Shown piece after piece: positions 25,175-34,614 of a DNA stretch of 53,134 bases (the first letter of the stretch is position 1; each line of letters starts with the position of its first letter). The stretch is from Chloroflexi bacterium TSY (GTDB lineage: Bacteria; Chloroflexota; Anaerolineae; Caldilineales; Caldilineaceae), in contig JAHBNG010000104.1 of NCBI GenBank assembly GCA_019217005.1, positions 1 through 53,134 of the forward strand, written 5' to 3'. Under the pieces are notes generated by a model that was not told the origin of the DNA, did not search any database, and worked only from the letters and a program-made list of their open reading frames with translations. Both the position numbers and the translations under genes were made by a program.

Positions 25175-26137
25175 ATGCACCCCATTACGGATCCACAATT
25201 AGTGGCCGGACTGGCTGTATTTGAACAAACGGTTCCTGGCGGCATTGCGCTCGATGACATTCCCGCGGCACGCACATTTCTGAATGGGCTCATTGCAGAA
25301 ATGGCGGCGCAGGCGCCAGACATCCCCGGCGTTGTGACCAGCGATCATTACGCGCCCGGGCCAGATGGCGCACCAGAGGTGATGGTGCGCATGTATCAAC
25401 CTGAAACGCGCCCCGACACATTGCCCGCCCTGCTCTGGATTCACGGCGGCGGTTATGTCCTTAGCGATGTTCAGGGGGATGATCTGAAGGTAAAAAGTAT
25501 GGCAGTCGCTTTGAACTGTGTGATCGCCTCGGTGGAATATCGACTTGCACCAGAACATCCGTTCCCCGCACCATTGGAAGATTGTTATGCAGCGCTCAAA
25601 TGGTTGGCGGACAGTGCTGACCGATTCGGTATCAATCCAGCGCGTATTGCAATCGGTGGGGCGAGTGCTGGTGGTGGTCTAGCAGCGGGGCTTGGTTTGC
25701 TGGCACGCGACCGCGCAGAGGTCGATATCAGCTATCAACTGCTGATCTACCCGATGATTGACGACACCAATGTTGAACAGGCGGGGCCAAGTGTGCCAGA
25801 TGCACCCCTTTGGACTCGAGCCAACAATTTGGTGGGGTGGCGCTCTTACCTTGGGCAAGAACCGGGTGGTGAGGGCATCTCACCCTATGCTGCTGCAACC
25901 CGAGCTGAGGATGTAAGCGGCTTGCCGCCGACCTACATTGGTGTTGGCACGCCAGATTTGTTCCGCGATGAGGATATCGCTTATGCGCAACGTCTGATGC
26001 AGGCGGGCGTCCCCACTGAACTGCACGTCTATGCGGATGGCTTTCACGGCTTCGATGCCTTTGCAGTTGAGTCAGACGCGGCACAACGATTTAGCGCGGA
26101 GCAAACTCGGTTGCTAGCCCGCGCACTGCACAGTTAG
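25175..26137 (+). CDS. HSL-family (group IV) alpha/beta hydrolase, esterase
   Basis: 320 residues. The oxyanion motif H-G-G-G-Y, nucleophile elbow G-A-S-A-G-G, the acid in G-T-P-D-L-F-R-D-E and the base in D-G-F-H-G-F are all present, so it should be an active carboxylesterase on short acyl chains. It is probably cytoplasmic: no signal peptide is seen. AAGGAG at 25161-25166 fixes the start at 25175; a longer frame from 25091 lacks support. GC content is higher than in its neighbours, which may reflect separate acquisition. Confidence 0.9.
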   Translation: MHPITDPQLVAGLAVFEQTVPGGIALDDIPAARTFLNGLIAEMAAQAPDIPGVVTSDHYAPGPDGAPEVMVRMYQPETRPDTLPALLWIHGGGYVLSDVQGDDLKVKSMAVALNCVIASVEYRLAPEHPFPAPLEDCYAALKWLADSADRFGINPARIAIGGASAGGGLAAGLGLLARDRAEVDISYQLLIYPMIDDTNVEQAGPSVPDAPLWTRANNLVGWRSYLGQEPGGEGISPYAAATRAEDVSGLPPTYIGVGTPDLFRDEDIAYAQRLMQAGVPTELHVYADGFHGFDAFAVESDAAQRFSAEQTRLLARALHS

Positions 26138-26297
26138 CGGGCGCAACAAGTAGGTCTTTTGGAAACCGAGGGGTGTATCCCAATCCAACGATATCTGTAT
26201 TGGCTGAACGTAAACAGATAGACTTTGGAATATTTTTAGCTCTTGGGATAATAGGCAGTTCGAAGAAAAGCCCATCTTTTCAGATTGGAGGCTCTTT

Positions 26298-26621
26298 ATG
26301 AATAGAAAGTTAGTTGATGCGTGGTTTGATGCATTTCGCAACAAAGATATTTCTCAACTTGAACTCGCCGAAGACTTTGTTCATACGAGCCCTTTTGGGA
26401 AAATCAGGGGTAGACAAGCATATCTTAACTTGGTCCAAGAAAACGCTGAAGCCTTTTTTGGCCCGACGATCGAAATCCTCGACGTACTTGAATGTGGCGA
26501 TAAATTTGCCGTTCGATATTTGCTCGACGAAAACCCGTCTTGTGATTGCATTTATATTCGAGACGGTCAGATTGCGGAAATCTTCTCATACTACCACTAT
26601 GGAGAAAAGCCGGGTTTTTAA
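26298..26621 (+). CDS. SnoaL-like (NTF2 fold) small protein
   Basis: 107 residues with the opening W-F-D-A-F-R-N-K-D and a central H-T-S-P-F-G-K-I-R-G-R-Q-A-Y-L, the pattern of SnoaL/nuclear-transport-factor-2-like proteins (cone-shaped alpha+beta barrel). GGAGG at 26286-26290 supports the start. These proteins are either small isomerases/hydrolases or binding proteins; I cannot choose. Confidence 0.75.
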   Translation: MNRKLVDAWFDAFRNKDISQLELAEDFVHTSPFGKIRGRQAYLNLVQENAEAFFGPTIEILDVLECGDKFAVRYLLDENPSCDCIYIRDGQIAEIFSYYHYGEKPGF

Positions 26622-26685
26622 ATTATAGGAATGACTTTTAAGACAGCTTCTCAGGATAGAATGATTCTGTCGCGAAGGGTTAGAA

Positions 26686-26855
26686 GGTGTTTTAAATGTT
26701 CGACGAAAGGGCGAGCAAACGCCGGTTGAGTGGCGAAGCGGTATCGCTTGTACTGAGTTTGTATCGAAGTGAAACCAGCGTATGCGGGTCGACCCGTTTG
26801 GTTTCGATACGCCTTTGGCTACTCAACCGGCACTGATCTTACCTTTTAAAACACC
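26686..26855. repeat. Long imperfect inverted repeat (REP/MITE-like)
   Basis: Outer arms GGTGTTTTAAA (26686-26696) and TTTTAAAACACC (26844-26855). Inner arms GCCGGTTGAGT (26721-26731) and ACTCAACCGGC (26821-26831) are followed by paired GGTATCG/CGATACG. The GGTTTCGATA...CTACTCA words recur in inverted form at 42088-42153. It fills most of the gap before kinase 2. Confidence 0.6.
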
Positions 26856-26859
26856 CTCT

Positions 26860-26894
26860 TTGGAGAATGGGTAAACGAAAAGTATATTAGTGGC
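26860..26894 (+). promoter_or_regulatory. Probable leaderless promoter of histidine kinase 2
   Basis: TTGGAG at 26860-26865, a 17-bp spacer and TATATT at 26883-26888, with the ATG 6 nt further on at 26895. No Shine-Dalgarno sequence is present. Confidence 0.4.
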
Positions 26895-28943
26895 ATGTAC
26901 GATCTGACGAACTTTACCCTCAAAGACATGACAAGCTGTGGTGCGACACTACGTAAGTTGGGGATAGGCGCAACAAGCATGGAAGAGGTAGCCAACCGAA
27001 CCGTTCGCTATCTCTACGATCATCTCGTTGATCCGCAATCGAACGAGCGCTCCTGTGTGCTGATTCGCCTCTTCAAGACGCACCCCTATAACGAGCTTGA
27101 TTTGGACCTTGGTGAGTCTATTCGGGAAATCTCAGGTGGCGTTCCCAAAGATCCAGAGATGAAATGTCTAACCTTGCTGGCAACTGCTGGCATAAAGCCA
27201 GAGTGGAACGATAGGCGGATGTCCGTTGGGCACAGAATCTCTCCGCTGTCAGGCGTAGATATCAGCGTACAGTATCCCATGTTTTCCCAACTGATTCAGC
27301 AGTTTGGGTTGGACTTAGATGTGGTGGTACATCCCTCTCCAGCTTTGCTGGTGGATCTAGAACACAAAACCTTTAATGTCTTTCACGTAGCTGAAGCGGC
27401 TGGCAGTCCCTATATCCCCGCACAAACAGACTTTGTCGCACCATTCGCAATTCAGTCTGTCGTTGGCTTTGGGGGAATGCTGCCAAAGGGCAACCTCTTC
27501 ACAGTTATTCTATTTTCTAAAGTGCCTATCCCGCGAGAGACGGCTGAATGCTTCAAAACGCTTGCGCTAAACGTAAAAATGGCGCTACTCCCATTTGAAG
27601 AATTAACAATCTTCAATGCGCGGCATGTGCAGGACTCGGTACCCAAAAATCCTCTTATGAAGAAGGAAGGGATCGAACGAGAAGTCGTCCGCCTTCGATC
27701 GCAAGTAGCGAGTCTCGATCAGTTGCTGGGCGTGCATGAACAAGTCGTCTATGAACAATCGGACAGGAACGCCCAACTCTACGCCGATACCCAGCAACGC
27801 CTGGTTGAAATTGAGGGTTTGCAACGCGTCACCTCGGCACTATTGCAGTCGCGTACGTCAGAGGAAATCTTCGACGTGATTTGTGCGGAAACGCAATCGT
27901 TGACCGGAGCCGATACAGCCACACTCTTCCTCTTGCAAGACGAGAATTGGCTCCGAATTATTCACACGAAGGGCAATTTTAACGCGAAATCCGATGGCAT
28001 ACCCGTAAACGGCTCGTTCTCTGGTTTGGCTGTGCGCCAAAAACGACCCATGTTGACCAACGATCTCCCGAACGATCCTCATGCCTTTCTCGCCCGTGCA
28101 GAGCTGCAAACGCTGCTCGTCCATCCACTCATTGTCAAGGGCGTTGTGATCGGCTCGCTGAATGCCATCAATAAAGCGGAGGGCTTTCATGACGACGATG
28201 TACGGATTCTGGGCCTGCTGGCCGATCAAGCGGCGATTGCCATCGAGAACGCACGTCTGCATGAACAAGCGGAGGAGAGCGCCGTCTTGGCGGAGCGTCA
28301 TCGGCTGGCCCGTGAACTGCACGACTCGGTGACCCAATCCATCTACAGCGTCATCCTCTTTGCCGACGCGACACGGCTGGCGCTGAAGGCGGCGAAAACA
28401 ACAGTTGCTACCGAAAATTTACAAGAGTTGCAACATATGGCAAGCACGGCACTTGCCGACATGCGTCTGTTGCTCTACGAGTTGCATCCGCCTGAGTTAG
28501 CGGAGGAAGGCCTGGTTAGCACCCTCGACAATCGGCTCAACGCCGTCGAGTCACGTGCAGGTCTGCAAGTGAGCCTCGATTTCTCTGGAAAGATGGATCT
28601 ACCCCTGGCGCTGGAAAGCGAACTCTACAAGATTGCCCAGGAAGCACTCAACAATGTCGTCAAACATGCTCACGCCAGCGCCGTTGCTGTGCAGATTGAC
28701 TGTACCGATGATCGGTTTTGTCTGACAATTCAGGATGATGGCGTGGGCTTCATTCCGGACGCTGTAAAGCCGAATCCAGGTCTGGGGCTGCGCAGCATCC
28801 ATGAGCGTGTGCAGCAGATTGAGGGCGAACTATTGATCCAAAGTGCACCAGGAGAAGGTACGATGTTGCAGGTGATCATAGCTCGACAACAAAGAGAAAA
28901 TAATCAAAATGTCGGAAGCGATCCGTCTACTCATAGTGGATGA
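26895..28943 (+). CDS. GAF-domain NarL-type sensor histidine kinase
   Basis: 682 residues without membrane helices, so a cytoplasmic sensor. Residues 1-235 form a domain seen in related kinases (M-K-C-L-T-L-L-A-T-A-G and G-F-G-G-M-L-P-K-G-N-L-F). A coiled coil (about 260-305) follows, then a GAF domain (about 315-455). The HisKA_3 box R-L-A-R-E-L-H-D-S-V-T-Q-S has His476, and the HATPase_c domain has E-A-L-N-N-V-V-K-H-A-H and G-L-G-L-R-S-I-H-E-R. The response regulator gene overlaps the 3' end by 35 bp. The signal is unknown. Confidence 0.92.
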   Translation: MYDLTNFTLKDMTSCGATLRKLGIGATSMEEVANRTVRYLYDHLVDPQSNERSCVLIRLFKTHPYNELDLDLGESIREISGGVPKDPEMKCLTLLATAGIKPEWNDRRMSVGHRISPLSGVDISVQYPMFSQLIQQFGLDLDVVVHPSPALLVDLEHKTFNVFHVAEAAGSPYIPAQTDFVAPFAIQSVVGFGGMLPKGNLFTVILFSKVPIPRETAECFKTLALNVKMALLPFEELTIFNARHVQDSVPKNPLMKKEGIEREVVRLRSQVASLDQLLGVHEQVVYEQSDRNAQLYADTQQRLVEIEGLQRVTSALLQSRTSEEIFDVICAETQSLTGADTATLFLLQDENWLRIIHTKGNFNAKSDGIPVNGSFSGLAVRQKRPMLTNDLPNDPHAFLARAELQTLLVHPLIVKGVVIGSLNAINKAEGFHDDDVRILGLLADQAAIAIENARLHEQAEESAVLAERHRLARELHDSVTQSIYSVILFADATRLALKAAKTTVATENLQELQHMASTALADMRLLLYELHPPELAEEGLVSTLDNRLNAVESRAGLQVSLDFSGKMDLPLALESELYKIAQEALNNVVKHAHASAVAVQIDCTDDRFCLTIQDDGVGFIPDAVKPNPGLGLRSIHERVQQIEGELLIQSAPGEGTMLQVIIARQQRENNQNVGSDPSTHSG

Positions 28944-29574
28944 CCATGCCATTGTGCGCCGGGGAATGAAAGCACTGCTGACCGAGATCGACGGCATCGT
29001 CGTCGTTGGCGAGGCAGACGACGGTGCGGAGGCAATGACCCAAGCAACCGCGCTGGAACCTGACGTCATCCTCATGGATTTGGTGATGCCCGAAGTCGAC
29101 GGCATCGAAGCAATACGGCAGATTAGCGCTAGCCACCCTGACATTGCCATTCTCGCGCTGACCAGTTTTGCCAGTGATGACAAGGTCTTTCCGGCCATCA
29201 AGGCGGGTGCACTCGGCTACATGTTGAAGAACGCCGATCTTGAAGAGCTTGTGGCAGCCATTCGCCAGGTCCACAACGGAGAGCCCTCTCTGCATCCCAA
29301 CATTGCGCGCAAAGTCTTGCGCGAATTGCGCCAACCCCAGAATGAACGAGCGCCTGCACCGGAGCAGTTGACGCCTCGTGAATTGGATGTTTTACAACTA
29401 ATCGCCAAGGGCATGAGCAATCAGGAGATTGCTGATCATCTGGTGGTAGCCGAGCCAACCGTGCGCACTCACGTCAGCCGTATTCTAGACAAGCTGCACC
29501 TTGCTAACCGGGTGCAGGCCACGTTATACGCCATGCGCGAGGGGTTGACGTCGTTGGATGTTGATCCCGATTAG
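28909..29574 (+). CDS. NarL/FixJ-type response regulator
   Basis: 221 residues; receiver domain with phospho-acceptor Asp57 in V-I-L-M-D-L-V-M-P, then a LuxR HTH reading L-T-P-R-E-L-D-V-L...E-P-T-V-R-T-H-V-S. Its start lies inside the end of the kinase gene, so expression is coupled. It is a paralogue of the regulator at 20706. Confidence 0.93.
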   Translation: MSEAIRLLIVDDHAIVRRGMKALLTEIDGIVVVGEADDGAEAMTQATALEPDVILMDLVMPEVDGIEAIRQISASHPDIAILALTSFASDDKVFPAIKAGALGYMLKNADLEELVAAIRQVHNGEPSLHPNIARKVLRELRQPQNERAPAPEQLTPRELDVLQLIAKGMSNQEIADHLVVAEPTVRTHVSRILDKLHLANRVQATLYAMREGLTSLDVDPD

Positions 29575-29579
29575 CCCAT

Positions 29580-30022
29580 TTAGTTTCCTGCTATTGTAAC
29601 ACAACAGAGAATCGTATTATTCGTTTCCAATTCTGGCCCCCAGAGGATCTCTGCATAGCCGTCTTTGGGGCCAACATCGCTGGCAGAATGAATGGTGTAG
29701 AGCGCCAACTGCTGTCGTCAAAATCAGCCGCTTTCCAACCATCAGGTTCATCCAAGGCGCTAAACTCACAGGGTGCAGTCCCTGCTACTGGGTTTGATTC
29801 GTCCTCGCATGCTTTATCCAACGGCGCTTCGTGAATAACAGTGCAGGCCCAATCGGCACTAGTGATCGCAACAACTTTGCCCGAACTGATGTCGGTGAGT
29901 TGCATAATGAATCCACCGTCGCCCATCCGCTGGTTGTTTTCGCCGATGTATTCCAACCCAGTATCGTTCTTCTTGAAATCTTTTTTGTGGGTGATAGAGT
30001 AACGCGGACTCAGTGAATTCAT
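29580..30022 (-). pseudogene. Truncated, frameshifted paralogue of the 18112 lipoprotein
   Basis: The central region (D-T-G-L-E-Y-I-G-E-N-N, H-E-A-P-L-D-K-A-C and F-D-D-S-S-W) matches the lipoprotein at 18112 closely. The N-terminal half, including the signal peptide, is missing. A 1-base deletion just after D-S-S-W shifts the frame. In the corrected frame the end reads H-S-A-S-D-V-G-P-K-D-G-Y...I-L-W-G-P-E-L and stops at 29580-29582. Confidence 0.7.
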
Positions 30023-30326
30023 TTCCCACCCGAACTGTCTATGACGGGCTGGCCGTTATCATATTGGCATTTGGCCTCAAAGTCACTCAGCTTATCTCAT
30101 TAAAGCCAGATAGTATATGAGGGAAACGACAGACAGACAACCAACTGAAAATGAGGGGACATTGCAAACATGAACATGTGGGTTGCAGAAGCTATCCATA
30201 AGATTGAGGCAGATTATCATCGTTCAGCTGATACGCATCTGATCAGGTTAGATGTTCCCAAATTTCAGGGGATTCATCTGTATCTAAAGGATGAAAGTAC
30301 GCACCCAACTGGTAGTCTCAGTAGCA

Positions 30327-31831
30327 CTTTACTTTCTGGTAAAGGCTTGAGTGACAAAGGGCAAACCGAAAGGGGCGGAAAAAAGAATCCACCCTGAAAA
30401 AACGGGATAAAATGTAAAAATAGTGCTCGGCTAGTTTAAGCAGCGGCATTGAGGCGGCGATGAGCGAGAACGCCTTTAGGGAAATGGTGTGAAACCGAGG
30501 CCTTTTTCCGAAAGTCAGGGTCGAGTTGGTCAGGAGTTGGAAAAAGAGCACTCGAGAGAACACGGCGCAGCCTGCCGGGAGTGGATTGAGGCTCTCGATC
30601 CCAGTAGCCAGTCGGTATGGGAGGAAGAGAAGCGGCTAAATGGGAAAGAAGATTGCCAGCCAGCAGCCCCAGTTCAGGTAAGCGGAAGCAAGCCTCATCG
30701 GCATGAACAAATTGACGATGTAAGCCAATCATCTGCTTGGAAGCCAAGGGGGGATGTTCAACAGGCCAGCGTTCCAGGTAGACAAGATAAATGGTTTCAG
30801 GCTGCAAAGTCATAACGGTCGCCAAAACCAAAGGTGTGTTGTAGGCCGGATCCTGAATGACGTAAATCGAGTAGGTACGGTTGGCTGTATCCACCTTGGT
30901 TGTTCTGGGGACGAGATTGTGCCATGCTTGATAGCAAATCAGGCGACCACTATAGAGAAAGCGACCAGACGAGTCCGGAGTTGTAGCCTCGAGTCGCTTT
31001 CCCTTATAGCTGCGAGAGAGCGGACGCACAATATCACCATATTCAGGTGGTCTGCCTTTTTCTTTGCGTTTGGGGAACTCATTGCGGCGCACTGTGCAGT
31101 TAATGGCTTCCCGCAGGACAAATCGGTCTATGCCGCTTTCTAGCATTTCTCTGATTGTAAACCCGGCATCGACCACCGCCACTTCGTCTGACTCCAGTGA
31201 TTTCTTCGTCTCTTTCAGCAGCTTTTTCCGAAACTCACTTTCCTTTGTTCCAACCGTGCATCTCATGATTGCCTTGAGCAGTGGCACTCGCTTCCCGCCT
31301 ATCTCCCCCCGAGCTTATCATCACTCCAAAGATGAGCGCGGGCAATGCCCGACGAGCCGTTGAGTTATAGAGTCGGTTCACTTTCCCTTGCAGCTTCGGT
31401 CGCCAGAACCCTGTGATATCTATGCTTTTCACTCGGTACCCTTCTAACTTTTTTGCCTCCCATTCCCCTTTCCACTCCACTTCTTCTTGCCACGACCCCA
31501 GCAGACTTGTGATATCCCATGATCCATATCGAAAGCTCCACCAGCTTCGCCGGAGCTCCTCATCTTCAAACCCGCTTTCTTTCAATGCGCTATGGATTGC
31601 TCCTCGACTTTTCAGAAACGACCCATTCAGCATTGCCCACATCAGACGCATTACATTTACGTTTGTTCCCATCGGCGTTACTTGCAATACATTCATCAGT
31701 ACTGCTATAGTTATTTCTGGCGCGGTTAGCATTCCTTCCTCCTTTTTGGGTTCTCTACCTTTTGGATGAACTGCTAACCGCTTTTTGTCACATTTCTCAC
31801 CTCATCTCTTTTCTTTTACCAGAAAGTAAAG
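30327..31831 (-). mobile_element. Insertion sequence copy 2
   Basis: 1505 bp, inverted relative to copies 1 and 3, with the same CTTTACTTTCTGGTAAA ends. It lies inside the left terminal repeat of MITE E2. The flanks TAGCA and TAGAT are in the position of a 5-bp duplication, with two differences. One extra C in the run at 31305-31310 (plus strand) breaks the transposase. Confidence 0.9.
30436..31732 (-). pseudogene. IS transposase, copy 2 (frameshifted)
   Basis: Starts at 31732 and reads correctly to about 31310, where a G5 run has become G6 (minus strand). The remainder, including V-A-V-V-D-A-G-F and E-R-W-P-V-E-H-P-P, is in another frame and ends at 30436. Confidence 0.8.
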
Positions 31832-32997
31832 TAGATCCAAATTTCAGGTTTTGAGAGAGAATTCTGGCTAAACAGTTGACATAAATACAAATTTGCCGGT
31901 CGATATCTAGTTTTTGCGTTAGATTTGGGCGATTTTCAGATATGAAATAGGTTGTTTTCTGTAACCGAAATCTGAATAAATGACTCCAAAATCCCTGCAA
32001 TCTCGACTGAAAATAGCCAAAAACGCCAAATTTGGATCTACTGAGTCTGAAACACCGTCTCGCCCGTTCACTGTTTTTGTATGCATTGTGCAACGGAAAA
32101 ATCTCGGAACAGACTACGGTAATCGAAGCTTCTTCTGGCAGTACCGCCGTATCAGAAGCCTATTTTGCTCGAATGATCGGGTTACCGTTTATTGCCGTCA
32201 TGCCTCGCAGTACAGCCCAAAGCAAAATCAAACAGATTGAGTTGTACTGTGGTCAATGCCATTTTGTCGATTCTTCGACGCAGATGCACAGCGAATCTCT
32301 ACGGTTAGCGAAGGCAATCGGTGGCTATTTTATGGATCAATTTACCTATGCCGAACGGGCGACCGATTGGCGCGGCAATAACAACATTGCTGAAAGCATT
32401 TTTAGACAGATGGAACGTGAGCGCTTTCCGGTACCAAGTACCGTGGTAATGAGTGCAGGAACTGGCGGCACTTCGGCAACGCTAGGACGGTATATCTTAT
32501 ACAAGGGATATAGCACGCAATTGATGGTTGTGGATCCGGAAAACTCAGTTTTCTACGATAGCTATGTCCTTAAGGATCGTAGCATCAAGTCCGAGTCATC
32601 CAGTCAAATTGAAGGTATTGGTCGGCCGCAGGTTGAAGAATCATTCCAGCCTGATGTGATTAACCGCATGATGAAAGTGCCTGATGCCGCCAGTATAGCA
32701 ACGATTTTCTGGTTGGAGAAAGTGATTGGCCGCAAAGCTGGAGCATCTACCGGCACAAACGTTTGGGGGGCACTACAAGTTGCCAAGGAGATGATGCACA
32801 TTAACCAAAGCGGTTCGATTGTGACGCTGATGTGTGATAGTGGAGATCGTTACCTGGATACCTATTACGACCAGCGTTGGGTGTCCGAACACATTGGGGA
32901 TGTTCAGCCTTACCTGAAGCAGTTAGATCTCTGGCTCGATGATCGTCAGTAGACCGCAACGTGGAGAAGGTATTTTCTACAATGTTGTGATATACAC

Positions 32998-33103
32998 CTA
33001 ATGACCCCATAGGCCCATTTGTTGGGCGACGTCATCGACTACGAGAGCGACATCCGAGCGGCCCACCCTAGCTGTACCGGTTGCAACGGTTCCGTAGACA
33101 TAA
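32998..33103 (-). pseudogene. Nucleotidyltransferase fragment
   Basis: About 35 residues reading L-Y-V-Y-G-T-V-A-T-G-T-A-R-V-G-R-S-D-V, which matches the N-terminal G-S...D-x-D region of aminoglycoside-type nucleotidyltransferases (second Asp replaced by Ala). It ends at a TAG. Only a remnant, next to a phosphotransferase remnant. Confidence 0.4.
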
Positions 33104-33116
33104 AGAGAACAGATCG

Positions 33117-33650
33117 CTAGGATTGCTCTGACAGCAGAGTCAATAATTGAGATTGTTCTTCAACGATGCCATCGCCTAGGCGAGCGGCCACAATGGGGTA
33201 CTGCCAGGCGGCTAGCTGCTGTTTGTTATCCGGTCGTAGTTCAAAATAACGCTTTAGATATAGTTTATGAAAAAGTTTCCGTCCTGCCGCGACCAGCCAA
33301 CGAGTCATTGCACGTGTGCCTGGGGGCAGCTCGCCAAGCTGCAATAGGAGAGAGGTTCGGGCTACGTCGGCCAAGGGATTGCCCTGGTTGGCTGTTGTCC
33401 AATCAATTGTCACTGCCCCGCGAGCCGACATGATGACATTATCTGGATGAAAGTCCCCGTGGCAGAGCCTGTTGCCCGATGGTAATTGCTTCGCCGCATT
33501 GATGGCGGCCTCTTTTTGGGCAGGTGACAGGGCCTCGGCAGACAAGATGCTTTGCTCCAAACGCTGTTGCTGCTCGGGCAAATTCGAAACGACTTTTTCG
33601 TGCATGAGTGCATGTTGTTCCGCTAGAATGCGTGCAGAGCGAATGAACAC
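33117..33650 (-). pseudogene. Aminoglycoside phosphotransferase-like protein, N-terminus lost
   Basis: The C-terminal lobe is present: catalytic loop L-C-H-G-D-F-H-P-D-N, then V-T-I-D-W-T-T-A-N-Q-G with the Mg-binding Asp, and the APH C-terminal helices. The N-terminal ATP-binding lobe is missing; homology ends near 33650, exactly where a partial E4 repeat begins. Usual length is about 280-300 residues against about 177 here. Confidence 0.7.
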
Positions 33651-33652
33651 AG

Positions 33653-33695
33653 CTCAGTCAGAGAACCACTGCATTTACACACTTTGGAACACACC
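33653..33695. repeat. Palindromic repeat E4, partial copy 2
   Basis: Matches the reverse complement of the left half of 8870-8943 (CTCAG.CAGAGAACC.CT and CATTTACACACTTTG). It joins the broken phosphotransferase to the end of an MFS remnant, so it marks a deletion or insertion junction. Confidence 0.5.
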
Positions 33696-33696
33696 G

Positions 33697-34278
33697 TCAG
33701 TTTCGCTCTTGGTGAATTGCATCGGGTAATTCAATCTCAATACGCCGCAGGCGCGGGTACAGCAAGCCAGAAACGGCCGTTACCACCGTCAGCAACTCCG
33801 TTGTGATAAACATCAAACCAATCCCGCGCCCCGGCCCAACGCCAATCACAGCACCGACGCTGCCACCTAATGGCCCCTATACAGCCAGCAGCGACTCAAA
33901 AACATGGTCCGCCAACGGCCCAGCAGCCAGGAAAGCGACCGGCATCATCGACATGCTGACCATACTTTGCAAGGCAAAGACTCGTCCCTGCACATTCGGG
34001 GCCACCTTGCTTTGCAGAATGGCCGGACCATTGCCCTGAAAGAGCGGGAAACTAAAGTAGGCCCCAAAAGCCCCAATAGCAAAGAAGATGGGGGAAGGGC
34101 GTACACCAGCAATCGTTAGAGCTATCCCTAATGTGGCGACAAACCCCAACACAGGATAGATGCGCCGTGTGGGAACACCCCAAATGCTCATTGCCACGCT
34201 ACCGACAAGCATTCCTACGCCCCCCGTAGACATGCCGTCAAAAACGTGTCGTTCCATTGTTCTCTCGTTCATGCTCAT
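33697..34278 (-). pseudogene. MFS transporter, C-terminal half with an amber stop
   Basis: The chain carries several membrane helices and the MFS-like loop Q-S-K-V-A-P-N-V-Q-G-R-V-F-A. A TAG at 33877-33879 interrupts it, but the same frame continues with G-P-L-G-G-S-V-G-A-V-I-G-V-G-P-G-R-G-I-G and ends P-D-A-I-H-Q-E-R-N at 33697. The N-terminal half is absent. Probably a decayed drug-efflux gene of the macrolide-efflux type. Confidence 0.6.
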
Positions 34279-34356
34279 GCGGATGGTTTGGCCTTTTTAC
34301 GACGACGTCGCGCCATTGATGATCGACGATAACCACGCGTTGCCGTAACGCATACT

Positions 34357-34416
34357 TCAGCGAATCCCCATTAATACCCCGACAGTGACGGTGATGAACC
34401 CAATCAGCTCAAACAT
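34357..34416 (-). CDS. Very small hydrophobic peptide or gene remnant
   Basis: 19 residues, M-F-E-L-I-G-F-I-T-V-T-V-G-V-L-M-G-I-R, with an AAGGAGAG directly upstream. It may be a true small membrane peptide or the first codons of a broken gene. The rest of the gap up to the toxin gene contains nothing recognisable. Confidence 0.3.
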   Translation of the reverse strand: MFELIGFITVTVGVLMGIR

Positions 34417-34579
34417 GCTTTCTCTCCTTATGACCATAGCTGAAATCTCTGTAACTGCGTATGGGAAACAATAGCGGTAAACCACCCAAGTTGTCACGGA
34501 TCGAAAGTGGTACTGGAGATGTATTCAGGTTTGATGGGAGGTTGGTTCTTAAGAGGTGAAATGATCGTTATGTGTCTGT

Positions 34580-34608
34580 TTGCTTACATGTATCCTTTGG
34601 GATACAAT
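34580..34608 (+). promoter_or_regulatory. Toxin-antitoxin promoter with overlapping operator
   Basis: TTGCTT at 34580-34585 and TACAAT at 34603-34608 are 17 bp apart. The perfect dyad TGTATCC (34589-34595) / GGATACA (34600-34606) overlaps the spacer and -10, the expected position for autorepression by the antitoxin. The ATG is 6 nt after the -10. Confidence 0.55.
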
Positions 34609-34614
34609 TGGTGT

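Larger units (their letters stand above)
30319..32043. mobile_element. MITE E2, copy 1, interrupted by IS copy 2
   Basis: E2 has 16-bp perfect terminal inverted repeats CAGTAGATCCAAATTT and is flanked by the 5-bp duplication AGTCT (30314-30318 and 32044-32048). Subtracting the IS and its 5-bp duplication leaves 215 bp, the same as the other copy (51198-51575) minus its nested E3. No coding capacity. It could be mobilised by an unseen transposase. Confidence 0.9.
30170..32952 (+). pseudogene. Cysteine synthase-like PLP enzyme, split by MITE E2 carrying IS copy 2
   Basis: The first part (30170-30318) encodes 49 residues ending Y-L-K-D-E-S-T-H-P-T-G-S. The rest (from 32049) continues K-H-R-L-A-R-S-L-F...E-A-S-S-G-S-T-A...G-T-G-G-T. 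Together they give a fold-type II PLP enzyme of the cysteine synthase/cystathionine beta-synthase type. Removing E2 and one copy of its AGTCT duplication restores the frame exactly. The insertion lies 1 bp before the codon of the PLP-binding lysine. A TTG at 32032 inside the MITE end gives an in-frame 306-residue remnant that still contains that lysine. Confidence 0.85.

Noticed and set aside
15563..31831. An inversion of the 17-30 kb segment by recombination between the oppositely oriented IS copies 1 and 2.
   Set aside because: Re-pairing their outer flanks does not give matching 5-bp duplications, and copy 2 fits a simple insertion into E2.
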